A stretch of DNA of 64,000 nucleotides from Pyricularia pennisetigena. Lineage: Eukaryota > Ascomycota > Sordariomycetes > Magnaporthales > Pyriculariaceae. Below the pieces are notes generated by a model, which did not search any database, was not told the DNA's origin, and worked only from the letters and a program-made list of their open reading frames with translations. The stretch covers positions 496,001 to 560,000 of the forward strand of contig NW_021940925.1 of assembly GCF_004337985.1 (NCBI RefSeq), read 5' to 3'. Shown here piece after piece: positions 1 through 9,565 of this stretch. How positions within the stretch are numbered: position 1 is the stretch's first letter; each line of letters begins with the position of its first letter. A program made the translations under genes and the position numbers.

Positions 1-615
1 TTGTTGTTTGCTTCCTTTGGATCGATGCCCATCGCATCCGTCATAACACGTGCAACGCCGATCATTGCGTCGGCACTATCGCCGCGTTGAGAAAGGTGAC
101 TCTTTAAAAGCTACGGACTTAGTCTTCCAACTTGGCGAGCACCCGGTGGGGCTCCTGGGCCGGCCGGGATTTCTTGCTGTTCTTTTTCAAGGATTTTCTT
201 GGCCTTCGGCATTTCTCGATGAGATTTATTCAATTTTTTTTATTTCCTCTGTAGCATCGGCGCTATACTCTGGCGGAAGGGATCTCAGCGAGTGTTTGCA
301 GCTATTATGGGGCCAATCTGGACTTTCCTTTCATCTTGTCACGTAGTTACACTCAAGTAGCGTTAGCCATCCCCACACTGTGAAAATTAATATTGAATCA
401 GTAGACACTGTGCCGCGTCCAGTTGTGGCGCCATAATTGTAGCTGCAGCAGAAAGTGAACAAAGCAGGAGGAAAGTAGAATGGGCGTCTGGCGGTTTGTG
501 AACAAATTTGGGTCCCAAAAAAGTCACAGTAAGGCCTGTTTTGGCGCTTCCCAATTTTTGGTCTTGCCTCTGGGTAACTATCTGCCAGGTACAACCGGAA
601 TCTGCCAAACCATAT

Positions 616-696
616 GAGTCACAAATCCACACCACCACTACCAAAAATGTTAACTACGAAATTTGGCGAAACCCATTTCGCCTTCTACTGTACTGA
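616..696 (+). repeat. Dispersed repeat arm with small palindrome
   Basis: About 80 bases here match the reverse complement of 9488-9565 at roughly 90% by eye. Both copies contain a perfect hairpin of seven base pairs (GGCGAAA / TTTCGCC) around a CCCA-type loop. The other copy ends exactly where the third Fot-like transposon begins. It could be a fragment of a small non-autonomous element, but I see no termini. Confidence 0.5.
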
Positions 697-889
697 AAGC
701 GGAAAATAGATTTGCTCCAAACTGTACTGGCAAGCCACCTAATGATTGGACGTGAGCATTAATCAGGCCCTGGGCGGTGATGTGCAAATTTCACTTGGCA
801 AAATAACTAGCATGTACCTAGTAAGAGATCTGGAGCCTAATACTTGGGGGCCCACAGACGTACAGCCCCCAAGTATATGCATATTCGCC

Positions 890-1086
890 AAACGGCTTTC
901 ACACATGAAAATTGCTCATCAAATGTGATCGTACTGCGTTGCGGCCATACAGATAACATGCCGTTTGTGGCTGAGATAGCCGGAGATTATCAGTGTCGCA
1001 ATAACAGCTCATGCTGGCTAGGTTTCAGGGGAGGAGCTCTCTCTTATGACGACTGTCAGTTACCAGGCTATCTAACCTATGACTAA
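890..1086 (+). pseudogene. Cys-rich open stretch, possible exon or gene fragment
   Basis: This stretch is open on the plus strand and ends in TAA at 1084-1086. It has five Cys in about 60 residues (spacing roughly C-8-C-18-C-5-C-13-C; the last two motifs read NNSSCW and YDDCQL). Such a pattern is common in small secreted proteins. However, there is no ATG near its start and I could not find an upstream exon with a signal peptide, so it may be a remnant or chance. Composition is balanced, without RIP-type stops. Confidence 0.2.
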
Positions 1087-1430
1087 GCGTCGCGGACTTC
1101 CTTGAAAAGCACGGTGCAAGGTATATGCGAATATTTGCGGTGCTCTCCTTAGACATTCCGGATATAATTTCGCAGAAACCCTGTTGAAAGACGAGCTTCA
1201 TGGTTGGCCCTTCTGTGGCTTCGGACTTTCTGCAGTTTTCCTTGAACGGTGATGGGGCTGAATCTAAAACCAAAACGTAAGCAACCGTCGAACTCTCCGG
1301 ACAGAAATGGGAGGATACGGAGATTGTGGGCCATAGATATTTCCCAGAAGCAGTCCGGATATATTCGAACAAAGAGGGATCCTTAACTCACCTTTATCCT
1401 GGTTTCTGGCGGGATCGAATGTCTAATCGT

Positions 1431-1680
1431 CAGAAGGCTGTTGGAGCCACGCGAGAAGATCATCCAAAACGGGCAATTTTACTCAAAAGTCCTGCAAATT
1501 AACTTATTAATACATGATTGCGCATCAGAGCAATGGTAGACCTTGAGGAAGCCATCAGAGTTGGTCGAGAAGCTGTTGCAGCCGCTCCACTTATCCGGAC
1601 CGAGCCGGTGTTTGCGACAGCCTTGGGATTAGTTAGGTAACCGATGCGAACGCTCTTGGGCTTTTTGGAACAGTTAAGAA
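1431..1680 (+). pseudogene. TPR-repeat protein relic
   Basis: The plus strand encodes two degenerate units of the fungal TPR type found in the C-terminal arrays of NB-ARC/NACHT (STAND) proteins. The first reads ATREDHPKRAILLKSPAN, and after two stops the frame resumes with RAMVDLEEAIRVGREAVAAA. A frameshift near 1590 then moves the match to the next frame (YPDRAGVCDSLGIS). The two stops (TAA, TGA) are what CAA and CGA would give by C-to-T change. No nucleotide-binding domain is visible upstream, so only a fragment of the array is present. I am confident of the repeat type but not of the parent protein. Confidence 0.6.
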
Positions 1681-2130
1681 CCTTTAAATTGATATTGAAT
1701 TGTAGATCTTAACATCAAAAATATACGTAAAAGCAAGGCACGAAAGCGCTTTTGGGACCGAGCGGGACTGCCATTAATCTTAATAGCACGCACAAAAGGA
1801 TATAGCAAACGCCGATAGATTTTACGACACCACGGAGAAAAAAGCCAAATCACGTTAAAATACAAAATTGTAAAATACAAATACAATACCGTAATCCATT
1901 AAGTGATTTATTCCAATTGGGCCGGTTTGTTTTAAATCCATTCGATCCGTTAGCCAAATTATTTAAATAACTATCTTTAATTACAAATACATCCTCTGCA
2001 AACAGATAAAACCTGTATATAATTTCCATTTTAAAGATAACCGAGGGGAAATTACCCTGTTCGCCTGTTTGGGTTGTTATTTTAAGGGTTCCGAGAAAAA
2101 CTGCATTACCGTTTGTCCTTATACCTCGAA
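1681..2130. other. Intergenic, no feature seen
   Basis: AT-leaning sequence between the TPR relic and the first Fot-like element. I see no coding signal. Confidence 0.4.
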
Positions 2131-3992
2131 TAACGTTGGGCTCCACATCTCCGACCCCCCTAAAGTCCGGCCCCCTTGAAAAATGTAACGACGAAATACC
2201 CCTTTTATAAACCGATTTAAATGTAAACCTATCAACGCACAATAATACAATCATTGTCAGGCTCTCCCGGTTCGCTAACCTCTTCTCCATCGTTCAAATC
2301 CTCTAAACAGTCCCTATTATTTTCCTGTGCTTCATAAACGTTTTTTTTGCTGACCAAAAGCTCGTTGGGATCCGGAATTACCCTTTTCCTTTTGACCGGC
2401 CGTACCGCCTCCAATTTTGCTTTTAACAAACTGATTTTTTGCTGAGCTTCAGCCAATAAGATATCCTTGGTTTCGAAGCTTTTTTGGACTTTTGCAAACA
2501 AAAGCCGTGAAGTGGCGTTACTTTTTTCGGACCGGGAAATTTCCTGTAGTTGAAGTCGAATATCTCGGGTCGTTTTAGGGGTTTTCCAAATAAGTAAAGA
2601 TTGGTCGTTAATTTTTTGGTTTGGGCTTTCCGGTGTTTTATCCCTTTGGAAGCCGTTATTTCTACCTTTTTCGACGTTGGCGTTGCTATTTTCTAATAAA
2701 AACGGGTTTAAAAGTGGTTTTGCCAAGTTCACCGGCCATAACCCCGTCGTACGCCAACCAGATTGAATGGTTTTTGCTATAAATGCTTTTGATCTGGCTT
2801 TTCGATAGCAAAGTAGAAAGTTTCGTTTCCCAACAACCGTTGAACAGCAAAACTGGTTTACAAATCCCAGGTGACGTCGATAAGCTTCCTTTAACGGCCC
2901 AAAAACCGATAAATCCAACGGTTGAAGAACGTGCGACGAATGAGGAGGTAAATATAAAAGCTGAATATTATTTTGGAGGCAAACAAGCATAAACTCGTCG
3001 CTGACGTGTGATCCGTGGCCGTCGAGAACTAATAAACGCTTTTCAGGAGTTAAAGGTTGGGTATTTGGAATAAACACCTTTTTTAACCATTCGATACCTG
3101 TTTCATTATTTGTCCACCCGTTTTCTGTTGCATGAAATTGCCAGGTATCGAAAGGACTTAAATCAGCTGGAAACCATTGTTGCTGTACGTTTTTCCCCTT
3201 AAATATAACGAGGGGAGGTATAACAGCCCCCGTAGCTGATACACATTCGATTATGCTCGTCCAACCCCGCGTTCCAGGCTCTTTTCGCTGTAATGGCCGG
3301 ATTTTATTACGCCCTAACACCAGGCCATTAGATCCTTTGCCTTCCATTATACCTGTTTCGTCCATATTCCAACGGTTGGCCGGTTTTATAGTATCGATAA
3401 CGGGATTTTTCAAATAGGACCACCAAGATTTAATTACCTCGGTTGTAGCCCCATTAACCCGGGCATTTTCTATTCGCCGGGGCCTTTGGGTTTTCAAAAT
3501 TGGATATCGGGCTATAAAACGGCTAACCCAATGTTTCCCAAGGCTTTTTCTTTCTCCGGCGGCCTGAAGAATTCGTTCCGCAAAATAGCGTAGTTCTTGA
3601 TGCGTTGGCGGAAGGCCTAACGCGGCCTGCGCAAGTACCCAATCTGCCAAATAGGTCTCCTGCTCCTGTGAAAGCCTTTGACAAAATCTTTTCGCTTGTT
3701 GAATTGACTGGGCCCCCTTTAAACGATCGTGAAGGGTACTCCGAGGAATACCCCATTTTTGCGAGGTTTTGTGAACTGATTTGCCATTTCTTATGTCAGA
3801 AATGGCAGCAAGAAGCTGATTTTCAGTGTACTGTTTCATTGGAAAGTTTGGAGCAAGAATCTTCAAAATGCAAGTTCTAAAGTGAAAAATTCGTCTAGAT
3901 ATTTATAAAATAAAACAAAGGGTTGACGTGGCTGAGTAGATATTTTTAGGGGCCGGACTTTAGGGGGGTCGGAGATGTGGAGCCCAACGTTA
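2131..3992 (-). mobile_element. Intact Fot-like DNA transposon, copy A
   Basis: A 1858-bp element lies between TA dinucleotides at 2131-2132 and 3991-3992, the target duplication typical of Tc1/mariner. Perfect 42-bp terminal inverted repeats occupy 2133-2174 and 3949-3990 and start ACGTTGGGCTCCACATCTCC. A single intronless transposase gene reads on the minus strand. By eye the sequence is the same as copies B (6829-8690) and C (9566-11427), apart from one silent base in C. There is no sign of RIP. Everything a pogo/Fot element needs is present, so it looks mobile or very recently mobile. Confidence 0.97.
2232..3839 (-). CDS. Fot-like transposase, copy A
   Basis: A 535-residue transposase of the Fot1/pogo branch of Tc1/mariner, which cuts the element at its terminal repeats and inserts it at TA in the nucleus. 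Domains in order: a psq-type helix-turn-helix at about residues 1-45, a CENP-B/Tc5-type DNA-binding domain at about 52-120, and a DDE_1 catalytic core with Asp160 (WNMDETGIMEGK), Asp273 (VLDGHGSH) and Asp309 (LQPLDLSVFGP). The last two are separated by 35 residues, as in Fot elements. The C-terminal part is a coiled coil followed by a basic RPVKRKRV stretch and an acidic tail. The start is the ATG at 3839; the frame is open nine codons further upstream, but only from a TTG. No frame damage is visible. Confidence 0.96.
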   Translation of the reverse strand: MKQYTENQLLAAISDIRNGKSVHKTSQKWGIPRSTLHDRLKGAQSIQQAKRFCQRLSQEQETYLADWVLAQAALGLPPTHQELRYFAERILQAAGERKSLGKHWVSRFIARYPILKTQRPRRIENARVNGATTEVIKSWWSYLKNPVIDTIKPANRWNMDETGIMEGKGSNGLVLGRNKIRPLQRKEPGTRGWTSIIECVSATGAVIPPLVIFKGKNVQQQWFPADLSPFDTWQFHATENGWTNNETGIEWLKKVFIPNTQPLTPEKRLLVLDGHGSHVSDEFMLVCLQNNIQLLYLPPHSSHVLQPLDLSVFGPLKEAYRRHLGFVNQFCCSTVVGKRNFLLCYRKARSKAFIAKTIQSGWRTTGLWPVNLAKPLLNPFLLENSNANVEKGRNNGFQRDKTPESPNQKINDQSLLIWKTPKTTRDIRLQLQEISRSEKSNATSRLLFAKVQKSFETKDILLAEAQQKISLLKAKLEAVRPVKRKRVIPDPNELLVSKKNVYEAQENNRDCLEDLNDGEEVSEPGEPDNDCIIVR

Positions 3993-6104
3993 TCGTTAGG
4001 CCCAAACTGGTATTAGCGCCTGAGCGGCCACAGCTGCTAAAAAGTAGGTTTAGGTATTAAATAATGCAACCAATTCATATATTGCCAAAACTGAGATTTA
4101 AACCATAAAATTACAAAATAGTCGAGGACCGTTTTGAAGTCGCCGACCCCATTTAGTTTTTCATTTTTTAGTGCAAATGCAAACAAGATCGTTCCTCGTA
4201 CAAAAGGCAGAAATTTCCATTTTTTACCTTAAAAAAGCACCTTTTAAATAAGCAAGCACATATAAAGTAATGTCAATAATAATTAGTTATTTGTTTAAAC
4301 TTTTTACAATATACGTAAATTGCCATATTGCCCAGTAGACGACTTTATACCAAACTTTTTATTATAGATTACAGGTTTACCTTTAACTTTTTTTAACCAT
4401 AATGGCAAGCACAGACCTTACCAGAGTTTTGTGCTTTATTATTGAGGAGAATTTTGCCCAAAAGCAAATGCTGCGGGAAAAGTGTGCTATTATTGAAGCT
4501 CTCCAAAACCAAGTTCAAAAACTACAAATCGGTAATGGATTACAATATTAAACGATTCGTACCCAGTACAAAATAATCGATGGATATTAGGTTGCAAATA
4601 CGAGAGATAAAATATTATAAAATTCCAGAAATGTTGGATTTTTTGATTTGAAAAGCAATAGGCTTGGCTTTGCCTAATTTTGGCCGTTTTCGCACTGCGC
4701 GGCGCTGTGCTGTTTCGATGGAGTGAACGACAATTAGGGTAACCTATTACAAATTAGTCGGTCTATCCTCGCTAATTCTTGGAGGCTGCCCCTGGCGTTT
4801 ATTTATTCACAGTTAAACCCTTTGTTAATTTTTTTGTGGCGCATTTATTGTTTTAATTCCCTTTTAACCATTGTGTTTGTTTGTCGTCAGTCAAATTTTA
4901 CCTAAACCCAACAGCATTGCTTCTTATATTTTCTAAGCTTAACTTTATAACGCAAAGTCCCTGTGGTTGTTAATTTAATGATAGGGCGTCCTATCGTAAT
5001 CCTTTATTTAAGGTAATGGAACAGGTTAACCCCTTAATATATGCAAACTGTTTTTGTTTCATTTATTAAAATAACCTTTGTCCATTTTTGAAACCTGAAG
5101 CAAGCAAACCTAGCGACTAAAATCAGGGCCACTCCGAAACTGATATACCTGCTGTGCAACCGACTGTATTAATACTCGCATCTCCGCTCGAGGTCAAATA
5201 TGTTTTAAGCGCTCGGTTTATGGCCTCCGTTGCCTTGAGCAATGGTATAGGTTGGTGTAAACCTTATCCACCAAAAATAACATCGAGCAAAGCCGTAGTC
5301 GGAGAAGATGGAAAAAAGGACATAATGAGGAGGTTTTGCATACTGTACCCCCTAACCGCACCACAAATTTTGAACATATTTTACAAACTTGCAGCGAAAA
5401 CCTTGCCGAATTACACTGCTACGTCCTTGGGGATTATTTAAGCGTATTGGACCTATTAACGCATATATGCGCAGGTAGACAAACATTTGGAAATAGGATA
5501 TGTATAATCTTGGAATGCTCTTTCGCAGATCTGCAATTGTCGTACAACCAAAAGCTTAGTGCCGCAAAGTTTGGGAATTGCGACTGTGGTATTTGACCGA
5601 ACATTTTAACGTTTTAAATTCCAAAGGCTGAATGAGTAGCCAATTTTTTTCGACAGTAGGTTGGTCGCGTCGCTTTATTTTTTCGGGATTTATTTTAACC
5701 GCGGTTTGTCGCATGCGAAAAATGGATGGCGGTACACATATAAAGTCGCAAATCTAAATAAACCCTCAAAGCCGCCAGCTATATGAAGAATGAGCTGCGA
5801 AGCCCATAATGCTTGCTCCTGCGGCAAATAAATTAAAGGAAAGCAGATTGCACGGGTGGGGTGGTTGCAATTACAGCCGCAACGTTAAAGACAGAAAACA
5901 GCTTTTGGTGGTTAGATGAAGCAGTATATTGTAATGAGTGGCTGTGGTTTGATCGCCTTAATTTAACACAGTTAATCTGGTTCCGGTCTGACCCACAGGC
6001 GACGCTCTGTAAACCCGGTTAAGGGGTTAAGGTTAAGAAGAACAGCCTGTGGAAGTTAGCCGTAACCACAACACCCACTCCGGTTACATTACAAAAAACA
6101 ACCC
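3993..6104. other. AT-rich spacer without a supported gene
   Basis: Between the first Fot-like element and the assembly gap I see no recognisable gene, apart from one 49-codon open frame listed separately. Open stretches around 5154-5596 (plus) have no family signature. An antisense reading near 5640-5750 is open for a while, but I cannot name it. Confidence 0.4.
4402..4551 (+). CDS. Small ORF, 49 residues, coiled-coil-like
   Basis: An ATG-initiated frame of 49 codons ends in TAA. The second half is rich in Glu, Gln and Lys with hydrophobics spaced for a short coiled coil (the last part reads EALQNQVQKLQIGNG). It contains no RIP-type stop and sits in a sequence of otherwise low coding potential. 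I recognise no family. It could be a real micro-gene, the start of a lost retroelement gag, or chance. Confidence 0.2.
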   Translation: MASTDLTRVLCFIIEENFAQKQMLREKCAIIEALQNQVQKLQIGNGLQY

Positions 6105-6828
6105 NNNNNNNNNNNNNNNNNNNNNNNNNNNNNNNNNNNNNNNNNNNNNNNNNNNNNNNNNNNNNNNNNNNNNNNNNNNNNNNNNNNNNNNNNNNNNNNN
6201 NNNNNNNNNNNNNNNNNNNNNNNNNNNNNNNNNNNNNNNNNNNNNNNNNNNNNNNNNNNNNNNNNNNNNNNNNNNNNNNNNNNNNNNNNNNNNNNNNNNN
6301 NNNNNNNNNNNNNNNNNNNNNNNNNNNNNNNNNNNNNNNNNNNNNNNNNNNNNNNNNNNNNNNNNNNNNNNNNNNNNNNNNNNNNNNNNNNNNNNNNNNN
6401 NNNNNNNNNNNNNNNNNNNNNNNNNNNNNNNNNNNNNNNNNNNNNNNNNNNNNNNNNNNNNNNNNNNNNNNNNNNNNNNNNNNNNNNNNNNNNNNNNNNN
6501 NNNNNNNNNNNNNNNNNNNNNNNNNNNNNNNNNNNNNNNNNNNNNNNNNNNNNNNNNNNNNNNNNNNNNNNNNNNNNNNNNNNNNNNNNNNNNNNNNNNN
6601 NNNNNNNNNNNNNNNNNNNNNNNNNNNNNNNNNNNNNNNNNNNNNNNNNNNNNNNNNNNNNNNNNNNNNNNNNNNNNNNNNNNNNNNNNNNNNNNNNNNN
6701 NNNNNNNNNNNNNNNNNNNNNNNNNNNNNNNNNNNNNNNNNNNNNNNNNNNNNNNNNNNNNNNNNNNNNNNNNNNNNNNNNNNNNNNNNNNNNNNNNNNN
6801 NNNNNNNNNNNNNNNNNNNNNNNNNNNN
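6105..6828. other. Assembly gap (N)
   Basis: All bases are N. The gap ends one base before the TA that flanks Fot-like copy B, so the break was probably caused by the near-identical transposon copies on both sides. Its true length and content are unknown. Confidence 1.
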
Positions 6829-8690
6829 TAACGTTGGGCTCCACATCTCCGACCCCCCTAAAGTCCGGCCCCTAAAAATATCTACTCAGCCACGTCAACC
6901 CTTTGTTTTATTTTATAAATATCTAGACGAATTTTTCACTTTAGAACTTGCATTTTGAAGATTCTTGCTCCAAACTTTCCAATGAAACAGTACACTGAAA
7001 ATCAGCTTCTTGCTGCCATTTCTGACATAAGAAATGGCAAATCAGTTCACAAAACCTCGCAAAAATGGGGTATTCCTCGGAGTACCCTTCACGATCGTTT
7101 AAAGGGGGCCCAGTCAATTCAACAAGCGAAAAGATTTTGTCAAAGGCTTTCACAGGAGCAGGAGACCTATTTGGCAGATTGGGTACTTGCGCAGGCCGCG
7201 TTAGGCCTTCCGCCAACGCATCAAGAACTACGCTATTTTGCGGAACGAATTCTTCAGGCCGCCGGAGAAAGAAAAAGCCTTGGGAAACATTGGGTTAGCC
7301 GTTTTATAGCCCGATATCCAATTTTGAAAACCCAAAGGCCCCGGCGAATAGAAAATGCCCGGGTTAATGGGGCTACAACCGAGGTAATTAAATCTTGGTG
7401 GTCCTATTTGAAAAATCCCGTTATCGATACTATAAAACCGGCCAACCGTTGGAATATGGACGAAACAGGTATAATGGAAGGCAAAGGATCTAATGGCCTG
7501 GTGTTAGGGCGTAATAAAATCCGGCCATTACAGCGAAAAGAGCCTGGAACGCGGGGTTGGACGAGCATAATCGAATGTGTATCAGCTACGGGGGCTGTTA
7601 TACCTCCCCTCGTTATATTTAAGGGGAAAAACGTACAGCAACAATGGTTTCCAGCTGATTTAAGTCCTTTCGATACCTGGCAATTTCATGCAACAGAAAA
7701 CGGGTGGACAAATAATGAAACAGGTATCGAATGGTTAAAAAAGGTGTTTATTCCAAATACCCAACCTTTAACTCCTGAAAAGCGTTTATTAGTTCTCGAC
7801 GGCCACGGATCACACGTCAGCGACGAGTTTATGCTTGTTTGCCTCCAAAATAATATTCAGCTTTTATATTTACCTCCTCATTCGTCGCACGTTCTTCAAC
7901 CGTTGGATTTATCGGTTTTTGGGCCGTTAAAGGAAGCTTATCGACGTCACCTGGGATTTGTAAACCAGTTTTGCTGTTCAACGGTTGTTGGGAAACGAAA
8001 CTTTCTACTTTGCTATCGAAAAGCCAGATCAAAAGCATTTATAGCAAAAACCATTCAATCTGGTTGGCGTACGACGGGGTTATGGCCGGTGAACTTGGCA
8101 AAACCACTTTTAAACCCGTTTTTATTAGAAAATAGCAACGCCAACGTCGAAAAAGGTAGAAATAACGGCTTCCAAAGGGATAAAACACCGGAAAGCCCAA
8201 ACCAAAAAATTAACGACCAATCTTTACTTATTTGGAAAACCCCTAAAACGACCCGAGATATTCGACTTCAACTACAGGAAATTTCCCGGTCCGAAAAAAG
8301 TAACGCCACTTCACGGCTTTTGTTTGCAAAAGTCCAAAAAAGCTTCGAAACCAAGGATATCTTATTGGCTGAAGCTCAGCAAAAAATCAGTTTGTTAAAA
8401 GCAAAATTGGAGGCGGTACGGCCGGTCAAAAGGAAAAGGGTAATTCCGGATCCCAACGAGCTTTTGGTCAGCAAAAAAAACGTTTATGAAGCACAGGAAA
8501 ATAATAGGGACTGTTTAGAGGATTTGAACGATGGAGAAGAGGTTAGCGAACCGGGAGAGCCTGACAATGATTGTATTATTGTGCGTTGATAGGTTTACAT
8601 TTAAATCGGTTTATAAAAGGGGTATTTCGTCGTTACATTTTTCAAGGGGGCCGGACTTTAGGGGGGTCGGAGATGTGGAGCCCAACGTTA
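6829..8690 (+). mobile_element. Intact Fot-like DNA transposon, copy B
   Basis: Same element as copy A in the opposite orientation. TA duplications are at 6829-6830 and 8689-8690, and the 42-bp terminal inverted repeats are at 6831-6872 and 8647-8688. About 110 bp separate the left repeat from the transposase ATG. That leader contains an AT-rich TATA-like run (TTTTATAAATAT, near 6910), a plausible promoter. The left flank is unknown because of the gap. Confidence 0.97.
6982..8589 (+). CDS. Fot-like transposase, copy B
   Basis: 535 residues, identical in sequence to the transposase of copy A: psq-type helix-turn-helix, CENP-B-type domain, DDE_1 core with three Asp (160, 273, 309 from this ATG), coiled coil and basic motif. 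The ATG chosen here (MKQYTENQLL) is also the start of a diverged relative at 27146, which supports it over the upstream TTG. No intron, frameshift or stop is seen. Confidence 0.96.
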   Translation: MKQYTENQLLAAISDIRNGKSVHKTSQKWGIPRSTLHDRLKGAQSIQQAKRFCQRLSQEQETYLADWVLAQAALGLPPTHQELRYFAERILQAAGERKSLGKHWVSRFIARYPILKTQRPRRIENARVNGATTEVIKSWWSYLKNPVIDTIKPANRWNMDETGIMEGKGSNGLVLGRNKIRPLQRKEPGTRGWTSIIECVSATGAVIPPLVIFKGKNVQQQWFPADLSPFDTWQFHATENGWTNNETGIEWLKKVFIPNTQPLTPEKRLLVLDGHGSHVSDEFMLVCLQNNIQLLYLPPHSSHVLQPLDLSVFGPLKEAYRRHLGFVNQFCCSTVVGKRNFLLCYRKARSKAFIAKTIQSGWRTTGLWPVNLAKPLLNPFLLENSNANVEKGRNNGFQRDKTPESPNQKINDQSLLIWKTPKTTRDIRLQLQEISRSEKSNATSRLLFAKVQKSFETKDILLAEAQQKISLLKAKLEAVRPVKRKRVIPDPNELLVSKKNVYEAQENNRDCLEDLNDGEEVSEPGEPDNDCIIVR

Positions 8691-9565
8691 ACCTATTTCC
8701 CAAATATAGTAATTATAATTTCCTAATCCAAATAATCCCTGTTTTTGGCGTTATATAAGATTTTGATTTTTTCCCTATATAATTTTGGGTTTTGTCGGGG
8801 ATATTTCGCCTGGGCGAATGTAGGACGATTTTATTTGGTCTCCCTGGTACCGGTTATAACGCCTATTTTAACGCACCCAAACTCAATTAGCACGGGCCAC
8901 TATTTATGGCAAAAGGGATAACGGTATATGAGGTTCCATCGATCGTTTCCAGTGTCGTATACGGTTATATTAATATATGCTTTATTATAACGGGTAAACT
9001 TTTTATATATATAGTCGCGCAATATTTAATGGTTTTTGCTAACGTTGGTAAGGGTGTGGAAAATATTGAAAAAAAACCGTTACTATGGGCTGCGATACTA
9101 AATAAGCAGCTTTTCAAAATGTTAATTTATATGGCGTATATATTCCAACGTTAAATATACCTAAAGCAGGGCGCCGTGCTAGGTGGCCTGGTATTGCAAG
9201 GCTTCAGGTGACGTACGCTTTCTACTACTGTTAACCACAGACAAAAAAGGTAAAACTGCATTTCAAAAGCTTAAAAGAACAAATTGAGTAAGTTGTGCTG
9301 GAATAGTGTGCTGCCGAATAATATTTGTGTTTAATTGTTAAAATGGGGAAGATCCAAATTTGGCCGCAGAACAATAGCTGCAAACATTCATTTTTGGCTA
9401 TAATCAAATATCTTCTGAATTATCTCGAAATTATGGTGACTCTCCCAATTCGCTGCTTAAATAAATATTCACTGCAACAGTACAAGCAGTACAGTAGCAG
9501 GCGAAATGGGCTTCGCCAAATTTCGTAGTTAACATTTTTAGTAATGGTGGTGTGGATATGTGACT
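8691..9565. other. Spacer between two Fot-like copies
   Basis: 875 bp of AT-rich DNA. One open stretch (8906-9154, plus) encodes a hydrophobic 82-residue peptide without homology that I recognise; I do not call it. The end of the spacer (9488-9565) is the inverted partner of the repeat at 616-696. Confidence 0.4.
9488..9565 (-). repeat. Dispersed repeat arm, partner of 616-696
   Basis: Inverted copy of the 616-696 sequence with the same small hairpin. Fot-like copy C is inserted immediately at its end, so the repeat may continue on the far side, but I do not see the continuation after 11427. Confidence 0.5.

Larger units (their letters stand above)
1..1430. other. Low-information DNA, no confident gene
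   Basis: I see no gene that I can support here. The base composition is more balanced than in the later AT-rich blocks, so this is not obviously RIP-damaged. On the minus strand the first 110 bases read openly and could be the edge of a gene outside the window, but I recognise no family. A short Cys-rich open stretch and one arm of a dispersed repeat are listed separately. Confidence 0.4.

Noticed and set aside
3605..3880. Antisense frames overlapping the transposase genes (also 6941-7216, 9678-9953)
   Set aside because: They repeat in each copy only because the transposons are identical; they lack ATG context and any domain.
6019..6846. Long open frames across 6105-6828
   Set aside because: They consist almost entirely of N and carry no information.
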